From Ancylomarina sp. DW003 (GTDB lineage: Bacteria; Bacteroidota; Bacteroidia; Bacteroidales; Marinifilaceae), in assembly GCF_029029505.1 (NCBI RefSeq), contig NZ_JAKJSD010000004.1, positions 1 through 64,000 on the forward strand: 64,000 bases of DNA, read 5' to 3'. Of the stretch, positions 51,666-63,994 are shown in pieces (the stretch's first letter is position 1; every line of letters starts with the position of its first letter). The notes below the pieces were generated by a model. It did not search any database. It was not told where the DNA came from and worked only from the letters and a program-made list of their open reading frames with translations. Position numbers and translations under genes: made by a program.

Positions 51666-52613
51666 ATGAATGAAAATATTTTGAAAGTTTCGAAAATAGG
51701 ACTTGGTTTAGCTATAATACTAATTTGTAGTTTGTTTATTTTAAAATGTTCCGAAGATAAAGCAGGAAAGAAAACTTCTGCTAATAACTCAGAATCTTCT
51801 GTCGAAGATAAAAAAGAGTTGATTACCAATGCTGAGAAAAAGAACTTACCTGATGTGACTTCTTCTTTTGAATTAAAGAATAAGACTTTCGAAAGTAAAA
51901 AAGTAGAGAGTGATAATGTTGGTACGCAGGTAAAAAAAGCTGTAAAGACTTCTGTAGCAAAAAAGGCTGTTTATGTGCAAAAACAAGATAAGACTGAAGC
52001 GGGCTTAGAGGCTAAAAAGGAAAATATCCTTGCTGCAGACATTAAGTTGCTTGAGGAAAAGGTGAAGCTTTTAGAAGAAAGAATAAAAACCATTTTCGAA
52101 ACACTAAAACAATATGCTGAAAAAAAGAATGAAAATAGTGCTGGTGAAGTAGATGGGTTTAATACCGAAAAGGGTTTGAGTCAGGATAACAAGATAGAAG
52201 ATAAAGTGGATGAGCCATCACCTTTTAAGTATCCAACTCACGTGTTAGCAGGTGGTTTTTCAACCTATGAAGGATGGACTGGTTATGGCCTGCAGGGAAC
52301 TTATACTTATAGAATGAATGATTATCTTTCTTTGGGTGTGCAGGGGAATGGTTTTTTTAAAGATGGAAAATACAAGGGAGACCGTCAGTTGTATGCTGGA
52401 ATTCGCGCCAATTTTCACATTTTTCCATTGATTGTAGAGAATTCGAATTTCGATTTGTATGCGGGTTTTACTATGGGAGCCAAACGTGATCATGCCGTTA
52501 CTAAACTTAAAACAATGGGATATTTTGGTATGAGTTACGATTTTTGCAGACATTGGGGCGTTTTTGCTGAAGCAGGTAATATTGGTGTAGTGGGGCTAAG
52601 GTTAAAGTTTTGA
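51666..52613 (+). CDS. membrane-anchored coiled-coil protein with C-terminal beta-barrel-like domain
   Basis: 315 aa from ATG 51666. A longer open frame from 51618 adds 16 unlikely residues. It has an N-terminal helix (IGLGLAIILICSLFILKCSE) that could be a lipoprotein signal. A Lys/Glu-rich spacer and coiled coil (KLLEEKVKLLEERIKTIFE) follow. The C-terminal 120 residues of amphipathic strands (YGLQGTYTYRMNDYLSLGVQG, LYAGIRANFHIFP) end in Phe, as in outer-membrane barrels. About eight strands. Probable outer-membrane protein of unknown role. Confidence 0.7.
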   Translation: MNENILKVSKIGLGLAIILICSLFILKCSEDKAGKKTSANNSESSVEDKKELITNAEKKNLPDVTSSFELKNKTFESKKVESDNVGTQVKKAVKTSVAKKAVYVQKQDKTEAGLEAKKENILAADIKLLEEKVKLLEERIKTIFETLKQYAEKKNENSAGEVDGFNTEKGLSQDNKIEDKVDEPSPFKYPTHVLAGGFSTYEGWTGYGLQGTYTYRMNDYLSLGVQGNGFFKDGKYKGDRQLYAGIRANFHIFPLIVENSNFDLYAGFTMGAKRDHAVTKLKTMGYFGMSYDFCRHWGVFAEAGNIGVVGLRLKF

Positions 52614-52688
52614 AAGAGATTTTTACTATTTTGTTTAAGCTGAATGAAGAGAGAATCGCAATCGTGGTTTTCTTTTTTTTATATAAAA

Positions 52689-52719
52689 TTGTATTTTGGA
52701 CATATGTTCGTTATCTTTG
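52689..52719 (+). promoter_or_regulatory. promoter of the 80-aa membrane protein gene
   Basis: TTG at 52689-52691, a 20-base spacer and TATCTTTG at 52712-52719. Confidence 0.55.
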
Positions 52720-52774
52720 TGATGTAATTTAATTATTAGTTTTTAATGCCTAAAGCGTTATTAAAAGGAGAGTT

Positions 52775-53017
52775 ATGAAAGCGGAGTTCTTTTTTAAGAT
52801 ATGCCTGATATTACCACTAATATTATTTGTAGATTATATTTTAATGGTATTAATTGGTCGTGTATCTCAAATGTTTGGCTTAAGCAATGATTTTTATTGT
52901 GGTCCTTACTGCTTTTTTGGGAAGGCTATTTTAGGTTTGTCTCTCGTTTATTTTCTTTACCTGATTTTACCTAATCTGCAAGAACTAATAATGAGCCTGA
53001 AAAGGAAATTAATTTAG
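52775..53017 (+). CDS. small membrane protein
   Basis: 80 aa with two hydrophobic helices (ICLILPLILFVDYILMVLIG and AILGLSLVYFLYLILP) linked by an aromatic, Cys-containing loop (SNDFYCGPYCFFGK). The ATG follows a recognisable AGGAGAG. Own promoter and terminator. No family recognised. Confidence 0.6.
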   Translation: MKAEFFFKICLILPLILFVDYILMVLIGRVSQMFGLSNDFYCGPYCFFGKAILGLSLVYFLYLILPNLQELIMSLKRKLI

Positions 53018-53040
53018 AGATATTGGGGATTAATTTTAAT

Positions 53041-53072
53041 TAAAGAGATGCACTAGGGCATCTCTTTTTTTT
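53041..53072 (+). terminator. terminator after the 80-aa gene
   Basis: aaagagatgc / gcatctcttt hairpin followed by T. Its T run overlaps the -33 element of the next promoter. Confidence 0.85.
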
Positions 53073-53100
53073 GTCCGATGAGGTGAAATTTCTACTTTTG
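53070..53100 (+). promoter_or_regulatory. promoter of the MutS-like gene
   Basis: TTTG (53070-53073), a 19-base spacer, and TACTTTTG (53093-53100). Confidence 0.7.
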
Positions 53101-53137
53101 GTCTCTTATTATCAAAGTAATTCGAAAAACACCCTAT

Positions 53138-54940
53138 ATGCTTCAATCTAACCCATCAGAATACTATAATGCTAATATTCTAAATTTAGATTCTAAGATT
53201 AAGAAAATAAAGAAGCAGATAGCTTATTTATCGCTTTTCAGACTACTAACTTTTGTTGCTTTTACTGCTTTTCTAGCTCTTTTTGTGTTCCATAAGCAAT
53301 CTAATATTCTTCTTATTTTATCAGTGTTTTGCTTTTTGTCTTTTTTTTATGTTGTAAAAAGAGATTTGAGACTGTCTGGTAAAGGTGAATTTTTGGCAAA
53401 CAAGTTGATTTTGAATAAGAATGAAGTCAAATATTTGTCTCATGATTTTAAATGTCAAGAAACAGGACTAGACTACTTACATTTAAACCCACATTTAGCT
53501 GCCGATTTCGATTTGTTTGGATCAGGTTCGCTTTACCAATATCTGAATCGATGTTTCACAAAAATTGGAAAAGATCGGTTTGCTGAAAATCTGAGTCAAT
53601 CTCTTTTAGATGATAGATTAATCTTAAAAAAGCAGAACGCTATAAAGGAACTTTCGACGAAAAATGAATTTGTTCAAAATTTTCAGGCAAATGCAATGTT
53701 TGTTTTTGAAACTGGTAAAGAGTTGTTGAATTTACAAACATGGTTGGATGAGCCAATTATAAAAATGAGATTTCTTCAAATCGCTTCTGTTATTTGTCCA
53801 CTAGTTAGCGTTATGTGGTTGATGTTTGTTGCTTTTGGTCCATTTACACTCAGTTCGCTTTTGCTGCCAATTTTGATAAATATGGTGATAGTTGGTTCAA
53901 ACAAAAATCTTATAAATGATGCCCATTCAAATTTGGGAAACTCATCTAAAGTTCTAAAAAAATACACTGTTCTTATAAAGTTAATTGAGAATGAGGATTT
54001 TGAGTCATCATATTTAAATGAGATTAAAAAAGAGCTTACAGACCAGCAATTAAAAGCTAGTTCGGTATTGAGATCTCTTTTTAGATTGTTGAATACTTTC
54101 GACCTCAGGTACAATTGGATTGTGTCTCTAGCTCTGAATGCTCTATTCCTTTTTGATATTCAAATTTTATTTCGATTAATAAAATGGAAAGAATTACACA
54201 AGCAAAGTATTCCAAAATGGTTTCCGGCATTATCTGAGATTGAACCATTAATGTCGTATTCAGTTTTTGCATATAATAATCTATCAGAGGTATCTTATCC
54301 TGAAATTTCAGCGAATGAGTTTTGTATTCAAGCAGAAGAAATAGGACACCCACTTATTCCGTCAAGTACCAGAATTAATAATTCTATGCAGTTGAATGGA
54401 ACGCCTTCAGTCAATATAATCACAGGAGCTAATATGGCTGGGAAAAGTACATTTTTGAGAACGATGACGGTGAATTTGATTCTGGCTATGAACGGGGCTC
54501 CGGTTTGTGCAAAAAAGTTTTCTTTCATGCCTTGTGAAATTATGTCTAGTATTAAGATTCAGGATTCTCTATCCAATAATGAATCCTATTTCTATGCCGA
54601 ACTGTTGAGAATAAAAGAAATCATATCGCATGTAGAAAAGCAACCGAAAACCCTTGTGATTTTAGATGAGATTTTACGCGGTACCAATACCAAAGATAAG
54701 CAGCTTGGATCTATTGGTTTATTAGAAAAACTAATTAGTTTGAATGCCGTTGTAATGATTGCAACTCATGATTTAGTAATTGGAAAGTTGGAAGATAAAT
54801 ATCCTGATTCAGTTACCAATAATTGCTTTGAAGTTGAATTGAAAGACGATCAACTGATTTTTGATTACAAGTTAAAGAAGGGAATTAGTCAGAAACTTAA
54901 CGCTTCCTTTTTAATGAAGAAGATGGGAATAATCCAGTAA
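53138..54940 (+). CDS. MutS-family ATPase with membrane helices
   Basis: 600 aa. The C-terminal MutS ATPase domain has IITGANMAGKSTFLRT (Walker A near 430), SIKIQDSLSNNESYF, and Walker B LVILDEILRGTNTKDK. The N-terminal mismatch-binding domains are absent. In their place are hydrophobic helix pairs (about 35-70 and 208-245), so the protein is probably membrane bound. This group of MutS-like proteins is common in Bacteroidota and distinct from MutS1/MutS2. Its role is not established. Confidence 0.88.
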   Translation: MLQSNPSEYYNANILNLDSKIKKIKKQIAYLSLFRLLTFVAFTAFLALFVFHKQSNILLILSVFCFLSFFYVVKRDLRLSGKGEFLANKLILNKNEVKYLSHDFKCQETGLDYLHLNPHLAADFDLFGSGSLYQYLNRCFTKIGKDRFAENLSQSLLDDRLILKKQNAIKELSTKNEFVQNFQANAMFVFETGKELLNLQTWLDEPIIKMRFLQIASVICPLVSVMWLMFVAFGPFTLSSLLLPILINMVIVGSNKNLINDAHSNLGNSSKVLKKYTVLIKLIENEDFESSYLNEIKKELTDQQLKASSVLRSLFRLLNTFDLRYNWIVSLALNALFLFDIQILFRLIKWKELHKQSIPKWFPALSEIEPLMSYSVFAYNNLSEVSYPEISANEFCIQAEEIGHPLIPSSTRINNSMQLNGTPSVNIITGANMAGKSTFLRTMTVNLILAMNGAPVCAKKFSFMPCEIMSSIKIQDSLSNNESYFYAELLRIKEIISHVEKQPKTLVILDEILRGTNTKDKQLGSIGLLEKLISLNAVVMIATHDLVIGKLEDKYPDSVTNNCFEVELKDDQLIFDYKLKKGISQKLNASFLMKKMGIIQ

Positions 54941-54942
54941 AC

Positions 54943-55644
54943 TTAATCTTTAGGAAGTGTTGGATTATTATCATGCTTGGAATTCCAAATTTCTTCAGGA
55001 ATTTCATCATCATCTTCCCAAATAACTTTGGGTTTTTGAGGGCCTTGTTTTCGGAATGCGAGGGCATAAATTAATCCAGAACAGCCACCAAATAAATGAC
55101 CTTCCCAGGATACATCCTTAAGAACAGGGAATATGCCCCAAAATAAACCGCCATACAAAAAGGCTACAACAAACGAAATAGCTATAAGTTTATAGTAGTT
55201 TCGGAATAGACCACTAAAAAATAGAAAAGAAGCAAAGGCATAAACTAAACCACTTGCTCCAATATGCCAGGCTTCGCGACCTCCGAACCATAGTAATATA
55301 TTGGATGTAAATAAGCAGTACAAAACAATACGAAAGGCTAATTGTCTGTAGAAATAGAAGATTCCCCAGCTTAAAGCAAATATGGGAATTGTATTTGCAA
55401 TAAGGTGTTCAAAATCGCTATGTATAAAAGGCGAGGTGATAATGCCAGGTAGCCCTTTAATTTGTAAAGGAAATACACCTCCTTGATGCAAATCGATATC
55501 AAGCCCCCATTCAAACAGCTTGACTATCCAAATAACAAAGACGAAGGCAATAGGAAATATGAGAGATTGTTTGGTTCTTATCTCTTGTAGTTTATTGTCG
55601 TATGTGTTATCCTTAATCAAGAGTTTCAGTTTCTGTGAAATCAA
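54943..55644 (-). CDS. rhomboid family intramembrane serine protease
   Basis: 233 aa, six to seven membrane helices. The catalytic Ser lies in HIGASGLVYAF and the His in SWEGHLFGGCSG. The SPFIHSDFEHLIANTIPIFAL segment is the conserved helix with HxxxN-like features. Cleaves membrane-protein helices. The substrate is unknown. Its start overlaps the end of the FtsE-like gene by 32 bases. Confidence 0.93.
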   Translation of the reverse strand: MISQKLKLLIKDNTYDNKLQEIRTKQSLIFPIAFVFVIWIVKLFEWGLDIDLHQGGVFPLQIKGLPGIITSPFIHSDFEHLIANTIPIFALSWGIFYFYRQLAFRIVLYCLFTSNILLWFGGREAWHIGASGLVYAFASFLFFSGLFRNYYKLIAISFVVAFLYGGLFWGIFPVLKDVSWEGHLFGGCSGLIYALAFRKQGPQKPKVIWEDDDEIPEEIWNSKHDNNPTLPKD

Positions 55645-56338
55645 TTACTGTTTCAGCAGTGTTTTTCGATATTTCAATAACTTGACTATCCTTACACTCA
55701 ATTACACGAGCAGGAAATTTAGCGAGTAAATCATGCTGATGCGTGGCCATAATAATGGTTTTGCCACTTTTACTAATATCATGAAGTAATTTAACCAAAT
55801 CATCAGAAGTTTCCGGGTCCAGATTACCAGTAGGTTCATCAGCAAGAATAATATCAGGAGAATTTAAGAGCGCACGCGCAATAACCACACGTTGTTGTTC
55901 TCCACCTGAAAGTTCGTGAGGCATTTTATACCCCTTATTATTCATTTTTACTTTTTCCAGAACTTCAGAAATCCGGGATTTAATATCATTTGAATTTTTC
56001 CAGCCAGTTGCTTTTAGCACAAAAAGTAGGTTGTCTTCAATATTTCTATCTGTAAGCAATTGAAAATCCTGAAAGATGATGCCAATTTTTCTTCTCAAAA
56101 AAGGGACTTGCTTGTTTTTAATCATTGGCAAATAATAACCAACAACTTTTCCTGATCCATCTTTTAAAGGTAAATCGGCGTATAAAGTTTTCAGAAGGCT
56201 ACTTTTTCCACTTCCCACCCGACCAATTAGGTATACAAACTCACCCTTCTCAATTTCTAAATCAACATCCTTTAAAATGATATTATCAGCTTGACGAATG
56301 ATAGCATTATTTAATTTTATGATTGAAGTTTCAGACAT
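55613..56338 (-). CDS. ftsE: FtsE-like ABC transporter ATP-binding protein
   Basis: 241 aa. Walker [16 protein letters not shown]-loop [11 protein letters not shown], signature LSGGEQQR, and Walker [18 protein letters not shown] with MATHQHDLL. The FQDFQLL and overall length match FtsE, which with FtsX regulates periplasmic amidases during division. ftsX is not adjacent here. An alternative is a LolD-type ATPase. Confidence 0.85.
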   Translation of the reverse strand: MSETSIIKLNNAIIRQADNIILKDVDLEIEKGEFVYLIGRVGSGKSSLLKTLYADLPLKDGSGKVVGYYLPMIKNKQVPFLRRKIGIIFQDFQLLTDRNIEDNLLFVLKATGWKNSNDIKSRISEVLEKVKMNNKGYKMPHELSGGEQQRVVIARALLNSPDIILADEPTGNLDPETSDDLVKLLHDISKSGKTIIMATHQHDLLAKFPARVIECKDSQVIEISKNTAETVIDFTETETLD

Positions 56339-56621
56339 GAGATAGAATGTTATGAAATTTATATACGACTTTTCTGATATTATACTCTATGTTTTACAAA
56401 TCTAGAAAATTATTTGGCATAGCCTTTGTTCCATTCCAAAATTATCATTCAAGAAAAACAATAAGGCATAATTGAGCAATTTTTGTCAAATTTTGTCGTT
56501 ATATATCGAAGGATAAGAATTTTGTTAAAACAGGGCATTTTCTAACAGAGCTGCTATCTGTTTTTGTATCTTTAAGCACATTTTTCAAAGCTAATTTCAA
56601 TCACATATGATTATTGACAAT

Positions 56622-59600
56622 ATGCGCCCTCAAATTCTATTTTCTACCATTTTAATATTCTTTTTATGCACTGTGTTAAATTCGTCTTTGGCACAAAAAA
56701 GTGTATCCAATCAGGTTTTTTCTGATAATTGGTCAAAAGGACACGAACTTCTAAAACGAGAAGATTTTGGAGGAGCCCGTTATTGTTTTCAGCAAGTGGC
56801 TGAAAAGGAAAAAGATTTCTCCGATAGAAAAATAGCAGCAGAATATTATTCGATTTATTGTGCCATGGAATTGTCGAGGCCTGAGGCGGAAAGAGGTATG
56901 TTGAATTTTTTAGATCGATACCCCGGAAATGCTTTTGTGAATCAGGCATTTTTCCAATTGGGGAAACAAAAATATAAGCAAAAAAAATACAAATTGGCCT
57001 TGGGGTGGTTCGAAAGGGCTGATAATTATCAGCTTGAAAAAGATCAGGAGGATGAATATATATTCAAGAAGGCTTATTCATTTTTTAAAACGGATGATAA
57101 GGAACAAGCTGGAAAATACTTTTTTGAACTTCTGGATAAAAAAGGAGAATATCAGTTAGCTGCCAATTATTATTATGCTCATATTGCTTACGAGAAAGGT
57201 AATTACCAAACAGCTTTGAATGCTTTTGACAAATTGGGAAATGGTGAAGAGTATGCTTCTTTGGTTCCCTATTACAAGACTCAAATTTATTATTTGCAGA
57301 AGAAATATGATAAGCTTTTAGATTATGCACCAAAACTTTTGAAGGAAGCTAATGTGGATAGAAGTCCCGAAATTGCAAAAATGGTTGGATTAGCTTATTA
57401 CAATCATAAAAATTATAAGGAAGCTATTCCCTATTTGATTCAGGATAAGAATAATTTGACTCGGGAAGAGATTTATGCCTTGGCATTCTCATACTATCAG
57501 GTAGAGAATTATAAAAATGCGAGCGAACTATTTGCTAAAGTGAAGGGAGATAAGGACGTTCTTTTACAAATATCAACCTATAATTTAGCTGATTGTTATA
57601 TAAAAATAGGAAAGAAAAAGGAAGCAAAAGCTGCATTTGAAAAAGTTTCTGAAATGGATGCTGATGCAGAAATAAAAAAGAGTGCTTTATTTAATTCTGC
57701 AAAACTTACTTATGAATTGTCTTATTCTAGTGTGAATGAAACGATTAGTGCATTTGATGATTATCTGGAATTATATCCGGATTCTGAAGAGAATGATGAA
57801 GCTTACGATTTCTTGGTTAATGTGTACATGACTACCAAGAATTACAAACATGCTTTAATTTCAATGGATAAGATTGAGAACAAGTCGCCACGCATTGAGG
57901 AAGCTTATCAAAGAGTCGCGTATTTCTACGCTCTTGAGTTGTTTAAGCAATCGAAATACGAAAGATCTTTAATCTTCCTGAACAAGGCTTTGACTTATAA
58001 AATTTATAATAGGGATATTGCGGCAGATTGTTTGTATTGGAAAGCTGAAGTATACTATAGAGTTAATGATTTCATAGTGGCGATTAAAAACTACCAGGAA
58101 TTTATTAAAACACCTGGAGTTGGGAATTCAAGATATTTTAATAATGCCTATTACAACTTAGGTTATTGTGAATTTGAGCTGGATGCTTATTCTAAAGCAA
58201 TTAAATGGTTTCGAAAGTATGAGCAATTAATGAATGGTGTATCATCAGATTATTTAACGGATGTTCAAAATAGAATAGGTGATTGCTATTTTTTAGATAG
58301 AAACTATGAGAAAGCTTCTGAATATTATTCAAAAGCGGCAAAGGCTCAAAATTGGTCAACTGATTACGCTACCTATCAAAATGCACTTTCAAAAGGTCTG
58401 CTGGGAAAATTGAATTCGAAAATCTCTCTTTTAAAGAATTTTTCAAAAAAACACCCCAAGTCAGATTACAAGGATGATGCACTTTTTGAATTGGCTAAAG
58501 CCAATATTCAGAGAGGGAATGAAGAAAATGCCTTAAATATCTATAAAAAGTTGGTGACGAATTATCCGGAAAGTGAGTATGTTGCGAAAACCTATTTACA
58601 GTTGGGGCAACTAAGCTACAATAAGAAGGACAACAAAGAGGCTATACAGTATTACAAACAAATTGTAGTTGATTATCCGGAAAGCCCGGAAACTCAAAGT
58701 GCTTTATTAGGTTTGAAAAATGTCTATCTGGACATGAATGATATTCAATCTTATTTTGCTTTTACTACATCGCTTGGAAAAGATAATGAGCTTAATTCGT
58801 CAGAGAAGGATTCTTTAACTTATTTGTCGGCTGAACGTCTATATATGGATGGGCAGAATGAGAAATCAACAATTGCTTTTACAAACTATTTGAAAGAATT
58901 TCCTGAAGGGATGTTTGCGATTAATGCGGCATACTACAAAGGAGAAGCAGCATTTGAGCGCAAAGATTATATTGAAGCTCTAAACGATTTTAAACTAGTT
59001 TTAAGTAGTGGTGATAATTTGTTTACAGAAAAAGCATTATTGGGAACTTCAAATATCTATTTTGAACAAAAGGATTATTCAAATGCAAAGCGTTATTATT
59101 ATCAACTTAAACAAAAGGCAGAATTAGAAGAAAATAAACGCATTGCTAACTGGAACTTGTTTAGATGTTATTTTGAATTAAAAGAACACGATGAATTAAT
59201 AAGTGCATCAAATGATTTGCTAGCTACTTCAAAAGTTAATGAGTTCGAAAAGAGAGAAGTTTATTATAAAAGAGCAAAGGCATTATTGGCGTTAAATAAG
59301 GATAAACTTGCAAAACCTGATTTGCAAATTTTAGCACGAGAAGTTCAGTCAAAAGAAGGAGCAGAAGCTCGCTTTTTATTGGCAGAATTACTTTACAGAA
59401 CAAAAAAGACAGGTGAAGCAGAGAAAATAATCAATGAATTTATTGAAATGAATTCACCACATTATTATTGGTTAGGTAAGAGTTTTATTTTACTTTCAGA
59501 TATCTATATCGTAAAGAAAGACGTATTTCAAGCACGTTACACTTTGCAAAGTATCATAGATAATTATGGAGTGAAAGACGATGGTATTGTCGATACAGCC

Positions 59601-59777
59601 AGATTGAAATTGGATTTGATTGTTGAAGAAAAAAAGCCTGTTGAAGAGATAAAAAATAAAGAGGCTAAACCCAATAAGAAAAAGGAGAACTCCAAACAAA
59701 AGAGTAAGGTAGATTCTTTGTCAACACTTGATGCCAAATCAATTTTAGAAGAGATGGTTAACGAAACAGATGACTAG
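56622..59777 (+). CDS. large TPR protein, exported
   Basis: 1051 aa from the ATG at 56622 (the upstream ATG at 56607 adds five residues with an Asp before the signal peptide). Signal peptide RPQILFSTILIFFLCTVLNS ending near LAQ. Nearly the whole length consists of TPR units (for example YPESEYVAKTYLQLGQLSYNK, KKHPKSDYKDDALFELAKA). A Lys-rich tail and SILEEMVNETDD close the protein. Probably a periplasmic scaffold acting with the outer-membrane protein encoded 41 bases downstream. Confidence 0.88.
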   Translation: MRPQILFSTILIFFLCTVLNSSLAQKSVSNQVFSDNWSKGHELLKREDFGGARYCFQQVAEKEKDFSDRKIAAEYYSIYCAMELSRPEAERGMLNFLDRYPGNAFVNQAFFQLGKQKYKQKKYKLALGWFERADNYQLEKDQEDEYIFKKAYSFFKTDDKEQAGKYFFELLDKKGEYQLAANYYYAHIAYEKGNYQTALNAFDKLGNGEEYASLVPYYKTQIYYLQKKYDKLLDYAPKLLKEANVDRSPEIAKMVGLAYYNHKNYKEAIPYLIQDKNNLTREEIYALAFSYYQVENYKNASELFAKVKGDKDVLLQISTYNLADCYIKIGKKKEAKAAFEKVSEMDADAEIKKSALFNSAKLTYELSYSSVNETISAFDDYLELYPDSEENDEAYDFLVNVYMTTKNYKHALISMDKIENKSPRIEEAYQRVAYFYALELFKQSKYERSLIFLNKALTYKIYNRDIAADCLYWKAEVYYRVNDFIVAIKNYQEFIKTPGVGNSRYFNNAYYNLGYCEFELDAYSKAIKWFRKYEQLMNGVSSDYLTDVQNRIGDCYFLDRNYEKASEYYSKAAKAQNWSTDYATYQNALSKGLLGKLNSKISLLKNFSKKHPKSDYKDDALFELAKANIQRGNEENALNIYKKLVTNYPESEYVAKTYLQLGQLSYNKKDNKEAIQYYKQIVVDYPESPETQSALLGLKNVYLDMNDIQSYFAFTTSLGKDNELNSSEKDSLTYLSAERLYMDGQNEKSTIAFTNYLKEFPEGMFAINAAYYKGEAAFERKDYIEALNDFKLVLSSGDNLFTEKALLGTSNIYFEQKDYSNAKRYYYQLKQKAELEENKRIANWNLFRCYFELKEHDELISASNDLLATSKVNEFEKREVYYKRAKALLALNKDKLAKPDLQILAREVQSKEGAEARFLLAELLYRTKKTGEAEKIINEFIEMNSPHYYWLGKSFILLSDIYIVKKDVFQARYTLQSIIDNYGVKDDGIVDTARLKLDLIVEEKKPVEEIKNKEAKPNKKKENSKQKSKVDSLSTLDAKSILEEMVNETDD

Positions 59778-59818
59778 TTGATCAATATAAATTAAGCATT
59801 AGAAAAATATACAAACAT

Positions 59819-61531
59819 ATGAGAATAAAATCAATTCTACTAACCGTTGCCTTGGCAACAATGTGCTTGTTTGGTCAGGCTCAGGAGCAGCGAGATTTAA
59901 AGAAAGAAGTTAAGGTTAGAACTAATTTTAAGCCTAAAATTAGAAAGGCAAAGCGAATTGGAGAGATGCCTACAATAGTTGATACTGTTACATTTAAAAA
60001 GCGTTTTGATTATTTAATTAAAAGCAAATCTTTAGACGTAAGTTTTAAACCAGGAACCATAAAGGCAGCTAAGATGATTAATACGCCTTTTAAAAAGATT
60101 CATGGTCATACTTTCGATTTAGCAGCAGGAAATTATGCGAGCTTGTTTGCGGATTACCGCTACAACAATTTGCATTCGAAAAAGACAGATTTTGGTATTC
60201 ATCTTCAGCATTACTCGAGTAATGGAAAATTGGAATTAGAGAATGGAGATAAGGTGAAACCAGATTGGAAAGAGTTTTTAGCTGAAGTTTACGGTAATCA
60301 TTATCTGGATGATGCTAAACTAAGTTCTCGTATTTTCTTTACCAATAAAGCCTTTAATTATTATGGTTTACCTGTGGTTGATAATATAAACGATAAGGAG
60401 AATATTTTTGATTATAAGAATCAGAGATTTAACCATATTGGATTAAATACGAATTATGAAAGCTTGAATAAGAGAGCAAATGATTTGAATTATAAACTTG
60501 GTGTTAATTTCGAGTATTTCGAGGATAAATACAATGTCAGTGAGCTTAAGATGGGCGTTGATGGCCTTGCTGAACTGAAAGCTGGTGACGGTATGTGGTC
60601 CTTGGAAAGTGCATTGGATTTTATTAAAACAAATAATCTTGTTTATTGGGATTCGGGTTTAAAAGATCATGATGTGAGCTCATCTTTATTGTCTGTAAAT
60701 CCATCGTATAGTTTGACTCTCGGGAATTTTAATATGAGGCTAGGAGCTAAGGCAGAAGCAGTGATAGGAAACGACTCTGAATTTAAAATATATCCTGATG
60801 TTAAGTTTAATCTGGTGTTGGTTGAGCGTGTGTTAGATATGTTCGCAGGTTTAGACGGTAATCTGGATCTGAATACACTTCGTTCAATATCTGCAACGAA
60901 TCCATTTGTTCAATCAGGCTTAGATGTGGAAAATACGAGTACTAATTATAGAATTTATGGTGGTTTAAAAACTAGAATATCTACAAAATCCAGTGCTTTA
61001 TTGTCAGTTGAATATGCTGATATTGAAAATCAATATTTCTTTACAATGGCCAACTCTGTTTTTGCACCACAAGGAGATTTGCCAAGTCAGACGCACTATT
61101 TTAATAAGTACGCTGTGACTTATGACGATATTTCAAAATTGAGTTTTACGGGAGAAGTAGATTTACAGCTAAATAAGGAGCTTAATTTATATGCACTGGC
61201 AAAGTATACTCATTACTCACTTGAAGGCTTAAAAGAAGCTTGGCACATGCCAAAATTTGAAATGGAAGCTAGAGCTAACTATAAATTTTCTGATCAGTGG
61301 CTATTTAATGCCAGATTGATATTTGTAGGTGATAGGCCTGTTATGACCAATGGAAACAAGGCTCAACTAGATGCTTTGGCAGATTTGGGATTGGGAGCAG
61401 AATATAAATGGAATGATATTTTATCACTTTATGCTAATGTAAACAATATTTTGGATGCTGAATCCTACTTATGGTATGCCTATCCAACTCAAGGAATTAA
61501 TGGTATGATTGGTTTAAGATTGATATTTTAA
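59819..61531 (+). CDS. outer-membrane beta-barrel protein, TonB-dependent-receptor-like
   Basis: 570 aa with a signal peptide (ILLTVALATMCLFGQAQ). The mature protein is made of amphipathic strands (FADYRYNNLHSKKTDFGIHL, LYALAKYTHYSLEG) and ends in IGLRLIF, an outer-membrane barrel terminus. It resembles the barrel of TonB-dependent receptors but lacks the plug domain and TonB box. Paired with the TPR gene in one operon, suggesting an envelope complex. Confidence 0.8.
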   Translation: MRIKSILLTVALATMCLFGQAQEQRDLKKEVKVRTNFKPKIRKAKRIGEMPTIVDTVTFKKRFDYLIKSKSLDVSFKPGTIKAAKMINTPFKKIHGHTFDLAAGNYASLFADYRYNNLHSKKTDFGIHLQHYSSNGKLELENGDKVKPDWKEFLAEVYGNHYLDDAKLSSRIFFTNKAFNYYGLPVVDNINDKENIFDYKNQRFNHIGLNTNYESLNKRANDLNYKLGVNFEYFEDKYNVSELKMGVDGLAELKAGDGMWSLESALDFIKTNNLVYWDSGLKDHDVSSSLLSVNPSYSLTLGNFNMRLGAKAEAVIGNDSEFKIYPDVKFNLVLVERVLDMFAGLDGNLDLNTLRSISATNPFVQSGLDVENTSTNYRIYGGLKTRISTKSSALLSVEYADIENQYFFTMANSVFAPQGDLPSQTHYFNKYAVTYDDISKLSFTGEVDLQLNKELNLYALAKYTHYSLEGLKEAWHMPKFEMEARANYKFSDQWLFNARLIFVGDRPVMTNGNKAQLDALADLGLGAEYKWNDILSLYANVNNILDAESYLWYAYPTQGINGMIGLRLIF

Positions 61532-61956
61532 ACAGTTCTAGTTAGAATTACAGTACGCTGTTGTGATTTGAAATATTCATTAGAAATTTGAATCACAAGA
61601 AGAATGGTTCGAGTTAAATATCCATATTGGAATTTAAAATTCGAACCATTTTTTATGCCAAATAAACTATTCCTAAAAAACTCAATTTATGCTTGCTATT
61701 TTATTCGGATATGGTAAGCTAAATTCATCATTTTTATTATCTTTGTTTATCTCAATAGATTTTAGACAGGAATGTCGTAATGTGTTGATTGATAGAAAAA
61801 TTAATCAGTTTTAATTTAGAAATCAGTTTCCATTTTATCCTAATCTATTTTGAAATCAAACGATGAATGTTTAGAATCTGTAATAGAGATTCTTTTTTTT
61901 TGAAAAAGAGTGTTCTTTTTCAGATTTCTTTCAAAATAATACTAAAGATCTGATAA
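61532..61956. other. 425-base gap before gyrB
   Basis: Contains a long hairpin terminator (61604-61653: atggttcga / tcgaaccat with an inner ttaaatatcc / ggaatttaa pairing and a T run) that ends the TPR/barrel operon. The remaining 300 bases are AT-rich leader of gyrB. I see no gene or clear consensus promoter. Confidence 0.65.
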
Positions 61957-63918
<1,962 letters not shown>

Positions 63919-63963
63919 TTTAGCATTATAAAATAAAAAAATTCAATTTGAATTTTTATAATG

Positions 63964-63994
63964 GCCCTTGTGACTTGTTCACGAGGGCTTTTTG
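63964..63994 (+). terminator. terminator after gyrB
   Basis: gcccttgtga / tcacgagggc hairpin followed by TTTTT. Confidence 0.9.
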
